Assembly: GCF_036227565.1 (NCBI RefSeq)
Contig: NZ_CP109461.1
Coordinates: 575,480-639,479 of the forward strand
Reading direction: 5' to 3'
Length of the DNA: 64,000 nucleotides
Source: Streptomyces sp. NBC_01454
GTDB taxonomy: Bacteria > Actinomycetota > Actinomycetes > Streptomycetales > Streptomycetaceae
The notes beneath the pieces were generated by a model. The model ran no database searches. It was not told the origin of the DNA and saw nothing but the letters and a program-made list of their open reading frames with translations. A program made the position numbers and the translations under genes. Positions 8,758-17,602 of this stretch are shown in pieces (positions within the stretch are counted from its first letter, which is position 1; every line of letters starts with the position of its first letter).

Positions 8758-9317
8758 GCTTGCACTACAAGAGGCCCGAGAATCATTACGTCACCTACGC
8801 CGAGCATCTCTTCGGCCGCGATGGACTGATCAGGCTGCTCGCCCTGTACCGCCAGCTCGTCAAGGTGGACGTGGAGGCTGACATCCCGGTCCGTGTCCGC
8901 TACGTGCACGAGTCCGGCCACCGGCTCTCGAACACTGGCCGCTCGTACAAGAACCTGCGCAGCGGGGCGTATTTGTTCAGGTGCGTCGACTGCAAGCGCG
9001 TGGCACGCCTCGCCGAATTCCGCAAGCACGACTGCTGGATTCCCATGTTCGTCGACCGGGAGTACCGCGAGAACTACCGGCAAATCTCCTGCCACTTCGC
9101 TGGCCCGCAGCGGGTGAACAAGTACAGCAGCCCCGACTTCGCGATCTGGCACCGGGGCGCTACGACCGTCGCGTTGTACGAGGCCAACGGATTCGACCGG
9201 GGCACCCTCGACGTGGCGGAGGGCATCCAATTCGACGACCTGTTGGCCGCGATCATCGACAAGTGGGGCAACCTCTCCACCGTCCAGTTCTCGATGCGGC
9301 AGTACCCGAGCATATGA
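8754..9317 (+). CDS. hypothetical protein with CxxC motif
   Basis: 187 aa; ATG with AAGGAA upstream and overlapping the previous stop. Seen: FRCVDCKR at about residue 75, a possible half zinc site with the following H-x-C (KHDC). Soluble. Its end overlaps the next gene (ATGA). Unknown function. Confidence 0.6.
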   Translation: MSLHYKRPENHYVTYAEHLFGRDGLIRLLALYRQLVKVDVEADIPVRVRYVHESGHRLSNTGRSYKNLRSGAYLFRCVDCKRVARLAEFRKHDCWIPMFVDREYRENYRQISCHFAGPQRVNKYSSPDFAIWHRGATTVALYEANGFDRGTLDVAEGIQFDDLLAAIIDKWGNLSTVQFSMRQYPSI

Positions 9318-9571
9318 CCGAGCCGCAGCTTCCCTTCAGGTTCGTGCGCCGCACGATCAGGTCTGTCAGCGGCTACGAGATCCAGCACCGGGCCGATCCG
9401 CTGATCTCCTACGGCTTCGTGTGGGAGCACATCAGCGGCTCGAACTGGGTCGCCGAGTACCTCCCCACCCTTTGCAACGGCGGCGGAATCCCCGGATTCG
9501 CGAGCCGCAAGATGGCCGCCTATTTCGTCTACCGCTACAACAAGCCGGAGCCGTCCGGCCGGAAGGACTGA
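9314..9571 (+). CDS. hypothetical protein
   Basis: 85 aa, start overlapping the preceding stop by 4 bases. Soluble, aromatic-rich. Part of the coupled run 8754-10294. No family recognised. Confidence 0.5.
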   Translation: MTEPQLPFRFVRRTIRSVSGYEIQHRADPLISYGFVWEHISGSNWVAEYLPTLCNGGGIPGFASRKMAAYFVYRYNKPEPSGRKD

Positions 9572-9573
9572 GC

Positions 9574-9621
9574 ATGCCGGAGCCGAAGTTCCGTATCTAC
9601 TGGAAGGAAGCGGAGAAGTGA
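9574..9621 (+). CDS. 15-residue peptide gene in coupled operon
   Basis: Encodes MPEPKFRIYWKEAEK. The start is 3 bases after the preceding stop, and its own stop forms GTGA with the next gene. A GGAAGGAAG run inside it can serve as the ribosome site for the next gene, so it may act only as a coupling leader. Confidence 0.35.
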   Translation: MPEPKFRIYWKEAEK

Positions 9622-10070
9622 GCCTGGCTCGAACGGTTGAAGTGGTCTGGTACTACCGGGACCCGCGCGGCAGCCTGGAACAGGACGAGACCGCGGAGCG
9701 CAAGACGGACGTGGTCCTGCTGGAGAAGTACGCCGACGAGCACAACATGTCACTGGACGTGTTCGGCGAGGTCCGTCGCTCCCTGGCCGTGACGTACTTC
9801 GGAGAGAGCCTCAAGGGCAACAACATCTTCGCCGACAGCATCACGAGCGTCTGCAACTGCGAGTCGACCGAGGCGTGCGAGTACGCCAAGTTCGACGGCC
9901 GCCGGTTCAGCCTCAGCGACGGCTCGCGTATCGGCGGCATGACGATCCGCGAGAACGTGCCGAACCCGCGCGAGGGCTACCCGAATTCCAAGCTCGGAGT
10001 AGGGAACGTCAAGAAGCGGTGGGCCGAGCTGACGCTGGCCGCGATCACCGAGCAGGAGGGGCACCGGTGA
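9618..10070 (+). CDS. hypothetical protein
   Basis: 150 aa from GTG 9618 with GGAAG just upstream. Seen: CNCES..ACEYAKF (about 77-90), a Cys cluster that could bind a metal; soluble. Coupled at both ends (GTGA overlaps). No family recognised. Confidence 0.55.
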   Translation: MSLARTVEVVWYYRDPRGSLEQDETAERKTDVVLLEKYADEHNMSLDVFGEVRRSLAVTYFGESLKGNNIFADSITSVCNCESTEACEYAKFDGRRFSLSDGSRIGGMTIRENVPNPREGYPNSKLGVGNVKKRWAELTLAAITEQEGHR

Positions 10071-10294
10071 GCGACGTGCAGGAGCACTTGGCGAAGATGC
10101 TGCGGATCGTCGGCAGACGACCGAACCCCTCAGGCGGCAGGAATACCGCAGCCGCTCCACGGGCCGGCCACATGATCAACGGCGCCCGCAGGGCTGGACA
10201 GTTGAGCGCTTCGCAAGCTGGTAACCGTACTGGCCGATACCCTGGATACGCTCTCCTTGCCCGGAATCCGAAACCGCCGGGCACACGACAATGA
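10067..10294 (+). CDS. small basic protein
   Basis: 75 aa from GTG in a GTGA overlap. Strongly basic, Gly/Arg/Pro-rich, low complexity after residue 20. Identity as a real protein rests on the overlap and on position in the run. Confidence 0.35.
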   Translation: MSDVQEHLAKMLRIVGRRPNPSGGRNTAAAPRAGHMINGARRAGQLSASQAGNRTGRYPGYALLARNPKPPGTRQ

Positions 10295-10355
10295 ACGGGC
10301 GCCGTCCGGCGTCCGCACCGACATTGCCCGGACGGCCCGGGGAGCGGGGGAGCAG

Positions 10356-10742
10356 ATGGCGGGGGAGATCCCAGCGAGCACCGGCCGCAGAGTAGAGCGC
10401 GACCAGCTCTACCGCGACCTCGACCCGTACATGGCCGGCCGGGACCGCCAGCTGCGTGTCACCGGGATCGAGCTCGGCGACCGCGCGGTCTGCCTCGTCG
10501 AGCACGACCTGGGCGGCACCGCCGGCAACTCCGCCCGCATCCACGTCCGCAACCTGGCCAACCCCCGCAAGTTCGAGCTGCTGACCGAACCCGCCGGGGT
10601 CACCGCCGATCCGCGCTACACCCTGCTGCTCACCGCCATGGCAGCCGTGCACAGTACCGCGGCCACCCCTCGCGACTACACCCGCGCCGCCTACGACGCC
10701 CTCGATCTCGACGCCACCCCACAGACTGGGGCGGACCGATGA
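10356..10742 (+). CDS. hypothetical protein
   Basis: 128 aa; ATG 10356 chosen for GGGGGAG just upstream. Soluble alpha/beta composition. Its stop overlaps the start of the next gene (ATGA), opening the second coupled chain (10.36-12.66 kb). No family recognised. Confidence 0.55.
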   Translation: MAGEIPASTGRRVERDQLYRDLDPYMAGRDRQLRVTGIELGDRAVCLVEHDLGGTAGNSARIHVRNLANPRKFELLTEPAGVTADPRYTLLLTAMAAVHSTAATPRDYTRAAYDALDLDATPQTGADR

Positions 10743-10930
10743 CGACCACAACGCCCGCCCCCGACGTGCCGATCGAGTACGGCATCGCCTCCACCCAGGC
10801 CCCCGACATCGAGAACCTGGGCTGCATCTCCCGTGAACGGGCCGAGTGGACCGTTGCCGACAGCGCCGAGTGCCACGAGGGCGTCTACCTCGTCGCGCGC
10901 CACCCCGGCAGCCCGGGGGAGCGGGCATGA
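10739..10930 (+). CDS. small hypothetical protein
   Basis: 63 aa; ATGA overlaps on both sides. Two Cys (LGCIS, AECHE). Unknown. Confidence 0.45.
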   Translation: MTTTTPAPDVPIEYGIASTQAPDIENLGCISRERAEWTVADSAECHEGVYLVARHPGSPGERA

Positions 10931-11493
10931 GCACCGGCCAACCGGCCGAGAGAGCCGCGGTCGACGACCCGGTGAACCAGCTGCGCGCCGGCATCGACTT
11001 CTACCTCCCGCTGGCACTCGACCACTGCCGCGACTGGGCGTACCCCACGTTCGCGGCTCTCGTGCTCGCGCACGGGCGGCTGTACGCCCCGACACCCTGG
11101 CCCGGCGGCCCTCAGTATCCGGGGGAGTGCTTCGCGGCGGCCCACGCCTGGGCCGACCGCGAGGGCTGGACCTACTGCGAGGGCTACGTCCTCGTCCCCT
11201 CCGCCGCCGACCACACGCCCTACGGCGCCGTCGAGCACGCCTGGTGCCTGACGACGGACGGCCAGGTCGCCGACCCCGCGCTGGTGGACGGCTACGCCGC
11301 CCTCTACTGCGGCCTGCCGCTGACCGAACCTTTCCGTACCGCCCACCGCAGGGTCCGGGGGGACGACGCCGTCCTCACCTACGGCACCCACCCTTTCCGA
11401 GCCCAGCTCAACGAGGTGCTGCGCGAAGGCCTGCCCCCCGGCGCCCTGATACCGAAGCCCCACGATGCCCTGCAGATCCATGAGGAGACGTGA
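10927..11493 (+). CDS. hypothetical protein
   Basis: 188 aa, start in an ATGA overlap. Seen: FYLPLALDHCRDW, then a Trp/Tyr/His-rich central region (GWTYCEGYV, VEHAWCLT, about 85-115). The H-W and W-C pattern is reminiscent of enzymes with a Cys/His centre, but no family is assigned. Confidence 0.6.
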   Translation: MSTGQPAERAAVDDPVNQLRAGIDFYLPLALDHCRDWAYPTFAALVLAHGRLYAPTPWPGGPQYPGECFAAAHAWADREGWTYCEGYVLVPSAADHTPYGAVEHAWCLTTDGQVADPALVDGYAALYCGLPLTEPFRTAHRRVRGDDAVLTYGTHPFRAQLNEVLREGLPPGALIPKPHDALQIHEET

Positions 11494-11495
11494 CG

Positions 11496-11732
11496 ATGCT
11501 TGCCACAGCCGAACGCGTACACCCGGCCGGAGCCCTCGGGCCCGTGGAGATCGTCTGGCACACGCCGACCGACCCCGACTCGTGCGACGGCAACTGCGAC
11601 CACCACACCGTCGCGTGCGGGGATCCAGGCATCAGCGTGCCAGGCGGCATCCGCGACGTACCGGAAGACCTGAAGGAGCCCGGGCAGCGATGGTGTGCCG
11701 TCTGCCTGACCGGCAGGCGGCAGACGGCATGA
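11496..11732 (+). CDS. small Cys/His-rich protein
   Basis: 78 aa; ATG 11496 preferred over GTG 11490 because GAGGAG sits 7 bases before it. Seen: DSCDGNCDHHTVAC and a C-terminal CAVC, together a possible zinc site. Coupled at the 3' end by ATGA. Confidence 0.5.
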   Translation: MLATAERVHPAGALGPVEIVWHTPTDPDSCDGNCDHHTVACGDPGISVPGGIRDVPEDLKEPGQRWCAVCLTGRRQTA

Positions 11733-11785
11733 GCGAAACGCGAGGAGCCGTGCGCCCCACCGACGAGGCGAAGGACGTCCTCTAA
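11729..11785 (+). CDS. 18-residue peptide gene in coupled operon
   Basis: Encodes an 18-aa peptide (MSETRGAVRPTDEAKDVL) starting in an ATGA overlap and ending one base into the next ATG (TAATG). It may be a real micro-protein or a coupling device. Confidence 0.3.
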   Translation: MSETRGAVRPTDEAKDVL

Positions 11786-12447
11786 TGAGCGCGGCCGCGA
11801 ACCTCCCCTACAGCGACGACACCGAACACGACCTGCGAGTCCGCACCCGGCTGGCCGAACTCGCGGCCGAGCGGGGCCTGACCGCCGAGGAACTACTGGC
11901 CGAGCTCAACGCCAGCCTGAAGGCCGGCCAGAGCCTGCTCCCCGCCGATCGGACGCCCCCGGTGTCCGAGGCCCTGCCCCTCCCGGCCCCGCGCCCCACG
12001 GCCGTGCTGGCCCGACGGCCCGCCGACGACGTGTGGGAGGTGATCAGCGTGTACGAAGACGTGCCCACCGCGCCGCGGCGGCCGTGCGGCGGGGCGGAGC
12101 CGTGCCCCTGGCGGCGCGACGCGCCGCGCGGCCAGTTCCCCGCCGCAGCGTTCGAGCTCAGCGCCCCCACCAGCCAGCCCGGCTCCACCCGCAGGTTCGG
12201 CTGTCACTCCTCCACCCCGGCCCGCCCCCAGATGTGCGCGGGATGGCTGCTGCGTGGCGCCGACGGCAACGAGCAGATTCAGGACCTCCTGGCCAGCGGC
12301 CGTCTCGCCCATCCCGAACTCCCCTACGGTGTCGAGCTGTACGACTCCTACGCCGAGATGGCCATCGCCAACGGCGTCGACCCGGCCCATCCGACCATGC
12401 ACGGGCGGCCTGCCAGCTGCGCGGCACCGGCCAAGGAAGAGCCATAG
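11785..12447 (+). CDS. DUF6283-like protein
   Basis: 220 aa. Seen: CPWRRDAPRGQFPAAAFE (about 111-128), FGCHSS (about 147-152) and CAGWLLRG (about 160), the Cys/His spacing of the DUF6283 family common in actinobacterial phages and plasmids; an N-terminal helical region (LAELAAERGLTAEELLAEL) precedes it. Probably binds a metal through these Cys/His residues. Function of the family is unknown. It follows the 18-aa peptide gene with a one-base overlap. Confidence 0.65.
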   Translation: MSAAANLPYSDDTEHDLRVRTRLAELAAERGLTAEELLAELNASLKAGQSLLPADRTPPVSEALPLPAPRPTAVLARRPADDVWEVISVYEDVPTAPRRPCGGAEPCPWRRDAPRGQFPAAAFELSAPTSQPGSTRRFGCHSSTPARPQMCAGWLLRGADGNEQIQDLLASGRLAHPELPYGVELYDSYAEMAIANGVDPAHPTMHGRPASCAAPAKEEP

Positions 12448-12450
12448 CCC

Positions 12451-12663
12451 TTGACGTCGACCGACCTCGCCCCCCCCGCAAGGGGAACGCCCGGCGACAC
12501 GCCGCTCCGCCGAGCCACCGGCAGGAGCCGCTGCTCCAGGTGCGGTTGGCCGAAGCACCCCGCAGGTTGCTGGCCAGCGCCGGCCCGGCGGAGAGGGGCT
12601 GTGCCGGGGCCGGCTCGGCCACTTCGTCCGACTGCGGGGATCCGTCCTGGTGCGGGCAGGTGA
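12451..12663 (+). CDS. small Cys-containing protein
   Basis: 70 aa from TTG three bases after the preceding stop. Seen: RCSRCGWPKHPAGC (about 28-41), a typical short C2HC zinc motif of Streptomyces plasmid and phage small proteins. The rest is low complexity. Last gene before the IS1380-type insertion. Confidence 0.4.
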   Translation: MTSTDLAPPARGTPGDTPLRRATGRSRCSRCGWPKHPAGCWPAPARRRGAVPGPARPLRPTAGIRPGAGR

Positions 12664-12746
12664 CGTCAGCGCGGATACGTCTATCTCGGAACCGTCACGG
12701 TCGCGACCCTCATGATCTGACCCCGAACATGATCCGAGAAACAGTG

Positions 12747-14431
12747 CCTAGCCTCGCCGTTTCACTTGGGTACGGCTGGCTTTGGGGTGGAAACGCGAAA
12801 GTGCCTTCCTGACCTGGGACGATGAACCTTGCTGAGGGGTTCTGTCGGTCCAGGCGGAGGGCACTTTCTACGTGCAGGCTATCGGGTTGCGTCCCAAGGT
12901 CCATGTCAGTGCCGATGGTTCGGGGGTGGTCGGGCATGCCGGGACACGGTTGCTGGCAGATCTCGCTGATGCCACCGGGCTGACCGCCGCGTACTCCGCC
13001 GCTCTCAGGCCGCTTCGGCCGCGCGGGAGCGGGCATGATCCGGGCCGGGTCGCCACCGACCTGGCGGTGATGCTCGCCGAGGGTGGTGAGGCGATCGCGG
13101 ATCTGGCCGTGCTGCGGGACCAGGCAGGGGTGTTCGGCCCGGTCGCCTCCACGCCCACGGCTTGGCGGTTGCTCGCCGACACCGACGAGGCTGCACTCGC
13201 TTCGCTGTGAGCGGCCCGCGGTTCAGCCCGGGAAGTCGCCTGGATGCAGTCCGCCGAGACCGGCGAGGGCATACCTGCTGCTCGGGCCGGCGGACGAGAA
13301 CTTCCCGGCCTGGTTCTGGACCTCGACGCCACGCTGGTCACCTGCCACTCCGAGAAAGAGCAGGCCGCACCCACCTACAAGGGCGGCTTCGGCTTCCACC
13401 CGCTGCTGTGTTTCCTCGCGAACACCGGCGAAGCCGTGTCGGGGCGGCTGCGGCCCGGAAACTCCGGAGCCAACACTGCCGCCGATCACATTGCGGTGCT
13501 CGACCAGGCGCTCGCGCAGATCCCCGACGCTCACCGGCACGGCACCGACATCCTCATCCGCGCCGACAGTGCCGGATCCGCGAAAGCCTTCCTCGCCCAC
13601 GTCCGCGACCTGCGGAAACGAGGAATTCGTACCTTCTTCTCGGTCGGATACGCAATCACCGAGCCGGTCCGCCGAGCTGTCCGGGCCATGCCCGACCGCC
13701 TGTGGCATCCCGCCCTGGACCAGGACGGAACGCTGCGTGATGGCGCCGAGGTCGCCGAACTGACTGGCATGGTCGATCTGCACGGCTACCCGGCCGGCAC
13801 CCGCATCATCGTGCGCCGCGAGCGGCCGCACCCCGGCGCCCAGCTGTCTCTGTTCGACCAGGACGAGGGCTGCGGCATCAGGTGTTCCTCACCGACACCC
13901 CGTACTCCGGGGGCGGATCCGTCCAGTTCCTGGAGGTCCGCCACCGCGGGCATGCCACCGTCGAAGACCACGTCCGGTGCGGCAAGACCACCGGCTTCGG
14001 CCGCTTCCCCTCCCGCGACTTCAACGTCAACGCCGTCTGGCTCGAACTCAGCCTCGCGGCGATCGATCTGCTGGCCTGGACGCGCGTCCTGCTGCTGGAC
14101 GGGGAGCTGGCCACTGCCGAGCCGAAGAAGCTCCGCTACCGGCTGCTGCACGTTGCCGCCCGCCTCACCCGCGACGGCCGACGCCTGCGCTTGCGGATAT
14201 CGGCGACCTGGCCCTGGAGAAACGAACTGGCCACGGCCTTCCATCGCCTTGCAGCACTGCCCCGTCCCGCCGGCTGACCGGCAAACCCCTGACCGACCAC
14301 GACCGAAGGACCCTGGAGAACCCGACCACCGCGCCGGGTCTCCGCCATGTCCGAACACCGAAATCGCGTCGGCCACCCGACAGTTACCCCTCAACGACAC
14401 CTCATCGCCCCAACCGACAGGCGAGGTTAGG
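12747..14431 (+). mobile_element. IS1380-family insertion sequence, inactivated
   Basis: 1685 bp, the usual size for IS1380. Seen: ends matching in 11 of the first 12 bases (CCTAGCCTCGCC left, CCTAACCTCGCC right on the other strand) and further TTGGG similarity. Internally a 13-bp inverted repeat (GAAAGTGCC.. at 12799 and its complement ending 12869) sits before the transposase start. No clear 4-bp target duplication. The transposase is broken, so the copy cannot move by itself. Confidence 0.75.
12872..14277 (+). pseudogene. IS1380-family DDE transposase, broken by one nonsense and one frameshift
   Basis: Read through, this is about 468 codons. Seen: LVLDLDATLV and RADSAGS, the DDE-type core of IS1380 transposases; HLLCFLANTGE-type motif; C-terminal VWLELSLAAIDLLAW. 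Two lesions: TGA at 13208-13210 where CGA would restore the frame, and a one-base loss near 13873 (GGGCTGCGGCATCAG) that moves the frame from DQDEG to HQVFLTDTPYSGG. Product is non-functional unless supplied in trans. Confidence 0.8.
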
Positions 14432-14432
14432 G

Positions 14433-14825
14433 CATCTCCCCGGCTGGCAGCTCCCGGACAGCATCGAGGGCGTCTTCGACGCGGTGCTGCTCGGATACAA
14501 GGACACCACCGTCGATCTGAACGCGCACTGCACCATCGAGCACCGCATGCGCCGGGCACTCAACCGGGCGGTGACCTTCAACCTGGACCTCGACGAGGTC
14601 AACGGCATCAGCAGAGTGCTGACCCGCAACAGGCGTATCGAGCGCGCGATCGAGCTCTACCTGAGCACTGCCGACGGAGCAGCGATGGTCCGACCTCAAC
14701 CGTTGCCGGATGCCCGAGACCTCGACATCGCAGTCAGCGAGCTGCCGCCGGTCTATGAGCCTCCAGCTGAAGCCGTTGCCCGGATCAGCGAGCTGTATCG
14801 CGAACAGGTTCCGGTCGGTGACTGA
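14433..14825 (+). pseudogene. 3' fragment of a hypothetical gene cut by the IS1380 element
   Basis: 130 codons of protein-like sequence start directly at the right end of the IS and run to a stop at 14825. On the left side of the IS an ATG (12729) reads MIRETV up to the insertion; joining the two would give a continuous frame, but without a visible target duplication this is only a suggestion. No family recognised. Confidence 0.5.
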
Positions 14826-14828
14826 TCT

Positions 14829-14849
14829 GGATCGACGCGGTCGATCCGG
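14829..14849 (+). repeat. GNA-loop-type hairpin repeat, copy 2
   Basis: GGATCGAC / GTCGATCC around loop GCG, then GG. The arms have changed together relative to other copies (A-T pair replaced by G-C). Confidence 0.65.
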
Positions 14850-14865
14850 AAGTAGATCTGCAGAG

Positions 14866-14935
14866 GCATCGGCATTCCCCCTCGCCCACGGGCGCGATCG
14901 CTTCGTGGGTTCGAATCCCACCGCTGTGCCGGAGC
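14866..14935 (+). other. tRNA-like segment with intact T-arm
   Basis: A perfect 5-bp T-stem with canonical loop (GTGGG TTCGAAT CCCAC, 14905-14921), flanked by CGGCA (14870s) and TGCCG that could pair. No acceptable D-arm or anticodon arm could be drawn. Opposite-strand reading gives the GFEPT/WDSNPR-type words typical of antisense tRNA, supporting a tRNA origin. Probably a tRNA remnant or attachment-site fragment. Confidence 0.35.
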
Positions 14936-15035
14936 CATGAGGTCGGTTGTCTTCCTGCCGCTATGAGCTCAACGCCGGCGCCGCCGCAGTCGCTCACCCC
15001 ATCGGACAGATCACCTTCTGAACCAGGAGCACGTC

Positions 15036-15234
15036 ATGTTCCCGGTCATTCGCACCCGCACCAACCGGTCAGCTCAACACCGCGATCCAGGAGCTGCACG
15101 ACCGTGCTGAGTCCGAGCGACGCTGGCGCCTGACGACCGAGCAGCGCATCGAGCGGGCCCTGGCGCTGCTGGAGGGTCAGGACACCGACCTGGCCCCCCG
15201 GCTGCGCGCCGTACTCCAGGGAGACCAGCCGTGA
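15036..15234 (+). pseudogene. small helical protein gene with frameshift
   Basis: ATG 15036 (AGGAGC upstream) reads MFPVIRTRTNR; after about base 15068 the coding frame shifts by one to AIQELHDRAESERRW..., a charged helix of about 50 residues ending at 15234. One small indel explains the break. Unknown function. Confidence 0.4.
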
Positions 15235-15370
15235 CCGCGAACCGCCACCAGTCTGCCGCCCCCGCCTTATCACTCGTGCTTCAGGCCCACGGAACATGCG
15301 AAAGCGGAGGCATCAGCTGATCGCTCCCGTGGGCGTCCCTAATCCACATCACGAGAAGAGAGAGGCCATC

Positions 15371-15688
15371 ATGGCTGAGTCCACGACCGCCGTGAAGCAC
15401 GACGTCACCGTCGACTTCGGCTGCATCGAGCTGACCGGAGCGCTCGTGCACGACGACGGGAACCGTGTGCTGGAACTCGAAAACGCAGAGGGCCCCGCCG
15501 AGCCCATCTCGATCAGCCTGCAGGGTTACGGTCTCACGCCCGAGCCCGGGAACGTCTTCATCAAGGACTGGTCTGAACACTCGGGCTTGACGGCTCGCCT
15601 GGCTCAGGCGGGTCTGGTGAAGCCCATGCACGCACTCACCGTTGGGCCTTACCGCTCGACGGCCTACGAAGTTCAGGTGACGCTGTAA
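15371..15688 (+). CDS. hypothetical protein
   Basis: 105 aa; ATG with GAGAGAGG upstream. Soluble, strand-rich, with the look of a small beta-barrel. Unknown function. The region after it holds a short membrane-protein frame and the triple hairpin. Confidence 0.5.
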   Translation: MAESTTAVKHDVTVDFGCIELTGALVHDDGNRVLELENAEGPAEPISISLQGYGLTPEPGNVFIKDWSEHSGLTARLAQAGLVKPMHALTVGPYRSTAYEVQVTL

Positions 15689-15747
15689 GGACTCCCGCCT
15701 CTGAGTTCCTCGGGCCGTTCCTCGTAGGGGCCCTCATCATCTTCGCA

Positions 15748-15927
15748 ATGGTCCTGGTGTTCTGGTTCACCACCGCAACGCTCCACCGGGCCAAGATCGC
15801 GGATCTCGAACACTCCTACCGGCTTGCCTGCAAGGTCGGCGACACCGCCAGAGCAGGCCAGGCAGAAGCCGACCTGTGGGACATCCGGACATCACGTCGG
15901 GGGTCTGGTCGGGGAAGTGGCCGGTAA
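15748..15927 (+). CDS. possible small membrane protein, start unclear
   Basis: The frame from about 15690 reads a hydrophobic helix (FLVGALIIFAMVLVFWF) followed by a charged helix; the first usable ATG (15748) lies in the middle of that helix, so the true start is not clear or has been lost. It runs up to the triple hairpin block, which may have replaced its original C terminus. Confidence 0.35.
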   Translation: MVLVFWFTTATLHRAKIADLEHSYRLACKVGDTARAGQAEADLWDIRTSRRGSGRGSGR

Positions 15928-15948
15928 ACCAGCGAGAAACACGAGTCT

Positions 15949-16057
15949 GATCGGCGAAGCCGATTCGGGCCTCGGAATGACAAAGCATTCGATCAGCACA
16001 GCTGATTCGGAAGAAGCATTGAAAGAAAACATCATCTGATCAGCGAAGCTGATCCGG
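15949..16057 (+). repeat. three tandem GNA-loop hairpins (copies 3, 4, 5)
   Basis: Copies at 15949-15968 (loop GAA, arms ATCGGC/GCCGAT), 15991-16010 (loop ACA, arms ATCAGC/GCTGAT) and 16038-16057 (loop GAA, arms ATCAGC/GCTGAT), each followed by YCGG. Start-to-start spacings are 42 and 47 bp. The block lies about 105 bp upstream of the ssb start. Confidence 0.75.
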
Positions 16058-16161
16058 ATGGTGGCATGACAGACAACTGAACATCTCAGCTCAACCCACC
16101 CACCTGCGCGCGGACGACGACATCGATCCGGGCGCTGTGCTGCATTCGAGGAGAAGAACTC

Positions 16162-16659
16162 ATGTCGAACCCCCGCAACAACGGACAGCTCATCGGCCGC
16201 CTCGCGAACGACCCCAAGGTCTTCGAGAACAAGGACGGTTCCAAGAAGGTCCTCTTTACGGTCTTCACCGACCGCGCCTACACCAACGCACAGAACCAGC
16301 GCGACTCGGACGCCGTGCCGGTCGAGGCCTTCGTCCGCGCACAGACCCAGGGTCTGGGTCCGTACTCGAACATCCACAAGGGTGACCTCGTCGCCGTCGG
16401 CTACACGCTCCGGATGGACCGCTACTCCAAGAACGGCGAGCGGGTCTTCGACCTCAAGGTGATCTCCGAGGACATCACCTTCCTCGAGCCGCGCTCGGTG
16501 ACCCAGGCGCGCTTGAACGAGCGCGTGCAGGCCGTCGAGGCGCAGAACCAGGCCATCAAGCAGGAGCAGGCTGCGCCCGTCGTTGCTGCCGCTCCGGTCA
16601 TCGCGCACGCCAGCGCCGTACAGGACGAGCAGCTGCCCTTTGGTCCCGGGCCGCGCTAG
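16162..16659 (+). CDS. ssb: single-stranded DNA-binding protein
   Basis: 165 aa; ATG with GAGGAGAAG 6 bases upstream. Seen: OB-fold pattern NGQLIGRLANDPKVFENKDG at the N terminus and EAFVRAQTQG in the middle, a Gln/Ala-rich linker (about 118-150) and an acidic tip DEQLPF. The tip, which in SSBs recruits repair and replication partners and normally ends the protein, is here followed by five more residues (GPGPR). Binds ssDNA during plasmid replication or transfer. Three hairpin repeats precede it. Confidence 0.85.
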   Translation: MSNPRNNGQLIGRLANDPKVFENKDGSKKVLFTVFTDRAYTNAQNQRDSDAVPVEAFVRAQTQGLGPYSNIHKGDLVAVGYTLRMDRYSKNGERVFDLKVISEDITFLEPRSVTQARLNERVQAVEAQNQAIKQEQAAPVVAAAPVIAHASAVQDEQLPFGPGPR

Positions 16660-17104
16660 TCGCTCCGGCCGGGGCCGTTCTCGACCAACGTCGGTTCAGC
16701 CGCGCATCACCCCGCACGAACCCCTCTCGTGTGCTGTGAGGGACCGGCACCAGCCGGGCCGCGCCAAGCGCAGCACCCCGGCCGCGCACCGCGTGACCCC
16801 GCCCGCCCTGGTCCGGCACCCACGCAGTCGCCCGACCCCACGGAGTCGACATCCCTGGGGCCCCGGACCGACAGTGACCTCCGTGAAGAAGCCCACCCGC
16901 CGCACCCGAAAGGCGAGCTGACATGGACGACGCGACCCGGGCCGCGATTGAGGACCCGCACCGCTCCGAAGAAGCGCTGACCTCCGCCGCGTACGAGGCC
17001 AACCGGCTCATGGGCGCTGCCGGACTACTAGGGGGCGTATTGGGTTGTGATCAATTTGTGGGATTGGTCCTCGTGGCTGGGCCTGATCCGGTAGATCGTC
17101 TTGT

Positions 17105-17602
17105 ATGACGCGGATGCAACTGACGGATAGGGAATGGGAGTTCATCGGCCCGTACCTGCCGATCGGCGAGTACGGGCCGTACCCGGAACGGCTGCGGCAG
17201 CAGTTCGAGGGTGTGATCTGGCGGTTCCGGACGGGCGGGCAGTGGCGGGAGATGCCGCAGGAGTTCGGCGCCTGGCCGACCGTCCACAACCGCTTCCGCC
17301 AGTGGCGTGATGCAGGTGTCTTCGAAGCCCTGCTGGAGGGTCTGATCACGGAAGCCGCCAAACGGGGCGGGGTGGACTTGTCCCTGGTCAGCGTGGACTC
17401 CACCACCGTGCGGGCCCACCATGACGCTGCCGGGATGCACCTCGGCCCGGACGTCATCACCGCCCTGGAGAAGGCGGCCGTCGAGGAGGAGAAGGCCCGG
17501 CAAAAGGGGGCGGCCCGGAAGGACAAGACGGGCGGGAAGCCGAATACGACCCGGGGCAGGCAGAGCGGCGCCGAATCCGACGCCGACACAAACTCCGCCT
17601 GA
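17105..17602 (+). CDS. IS5-type transposase, N-terminal part (OrfA)
   Basis: 165 aa. Seen: LTDREWEFIGPYLP helix and W..LP type leader, then SVDSTTVRAHHDAAG carrying the first catalytic Asp. The frame ends at 17602, while the rest of the transposase is in the -1 frame starting before this stop. Confidence 0.8.
   Translation: MTRMQLTDREWEFIGPYLPIGEYGPYPERLRQQFEGVIWRFRTGGQWREMPQEFGAWPTVHNRFRQWRDAGVFEALLEGLITEAAKRGGVDLSLVSVDSTTVRAHHDAAGMHLGPDVITALEKAAVEEEKARQKGAARKDKTGGKPNTTRGRQSGAESDADTNSA

Noticed and set aside
15308..15326. GCATCAGCTGATCGC as a hairpin repeat
   Set aside because: A plain ATCAGCTGAT palindrome with no loop and no CCGG tail.
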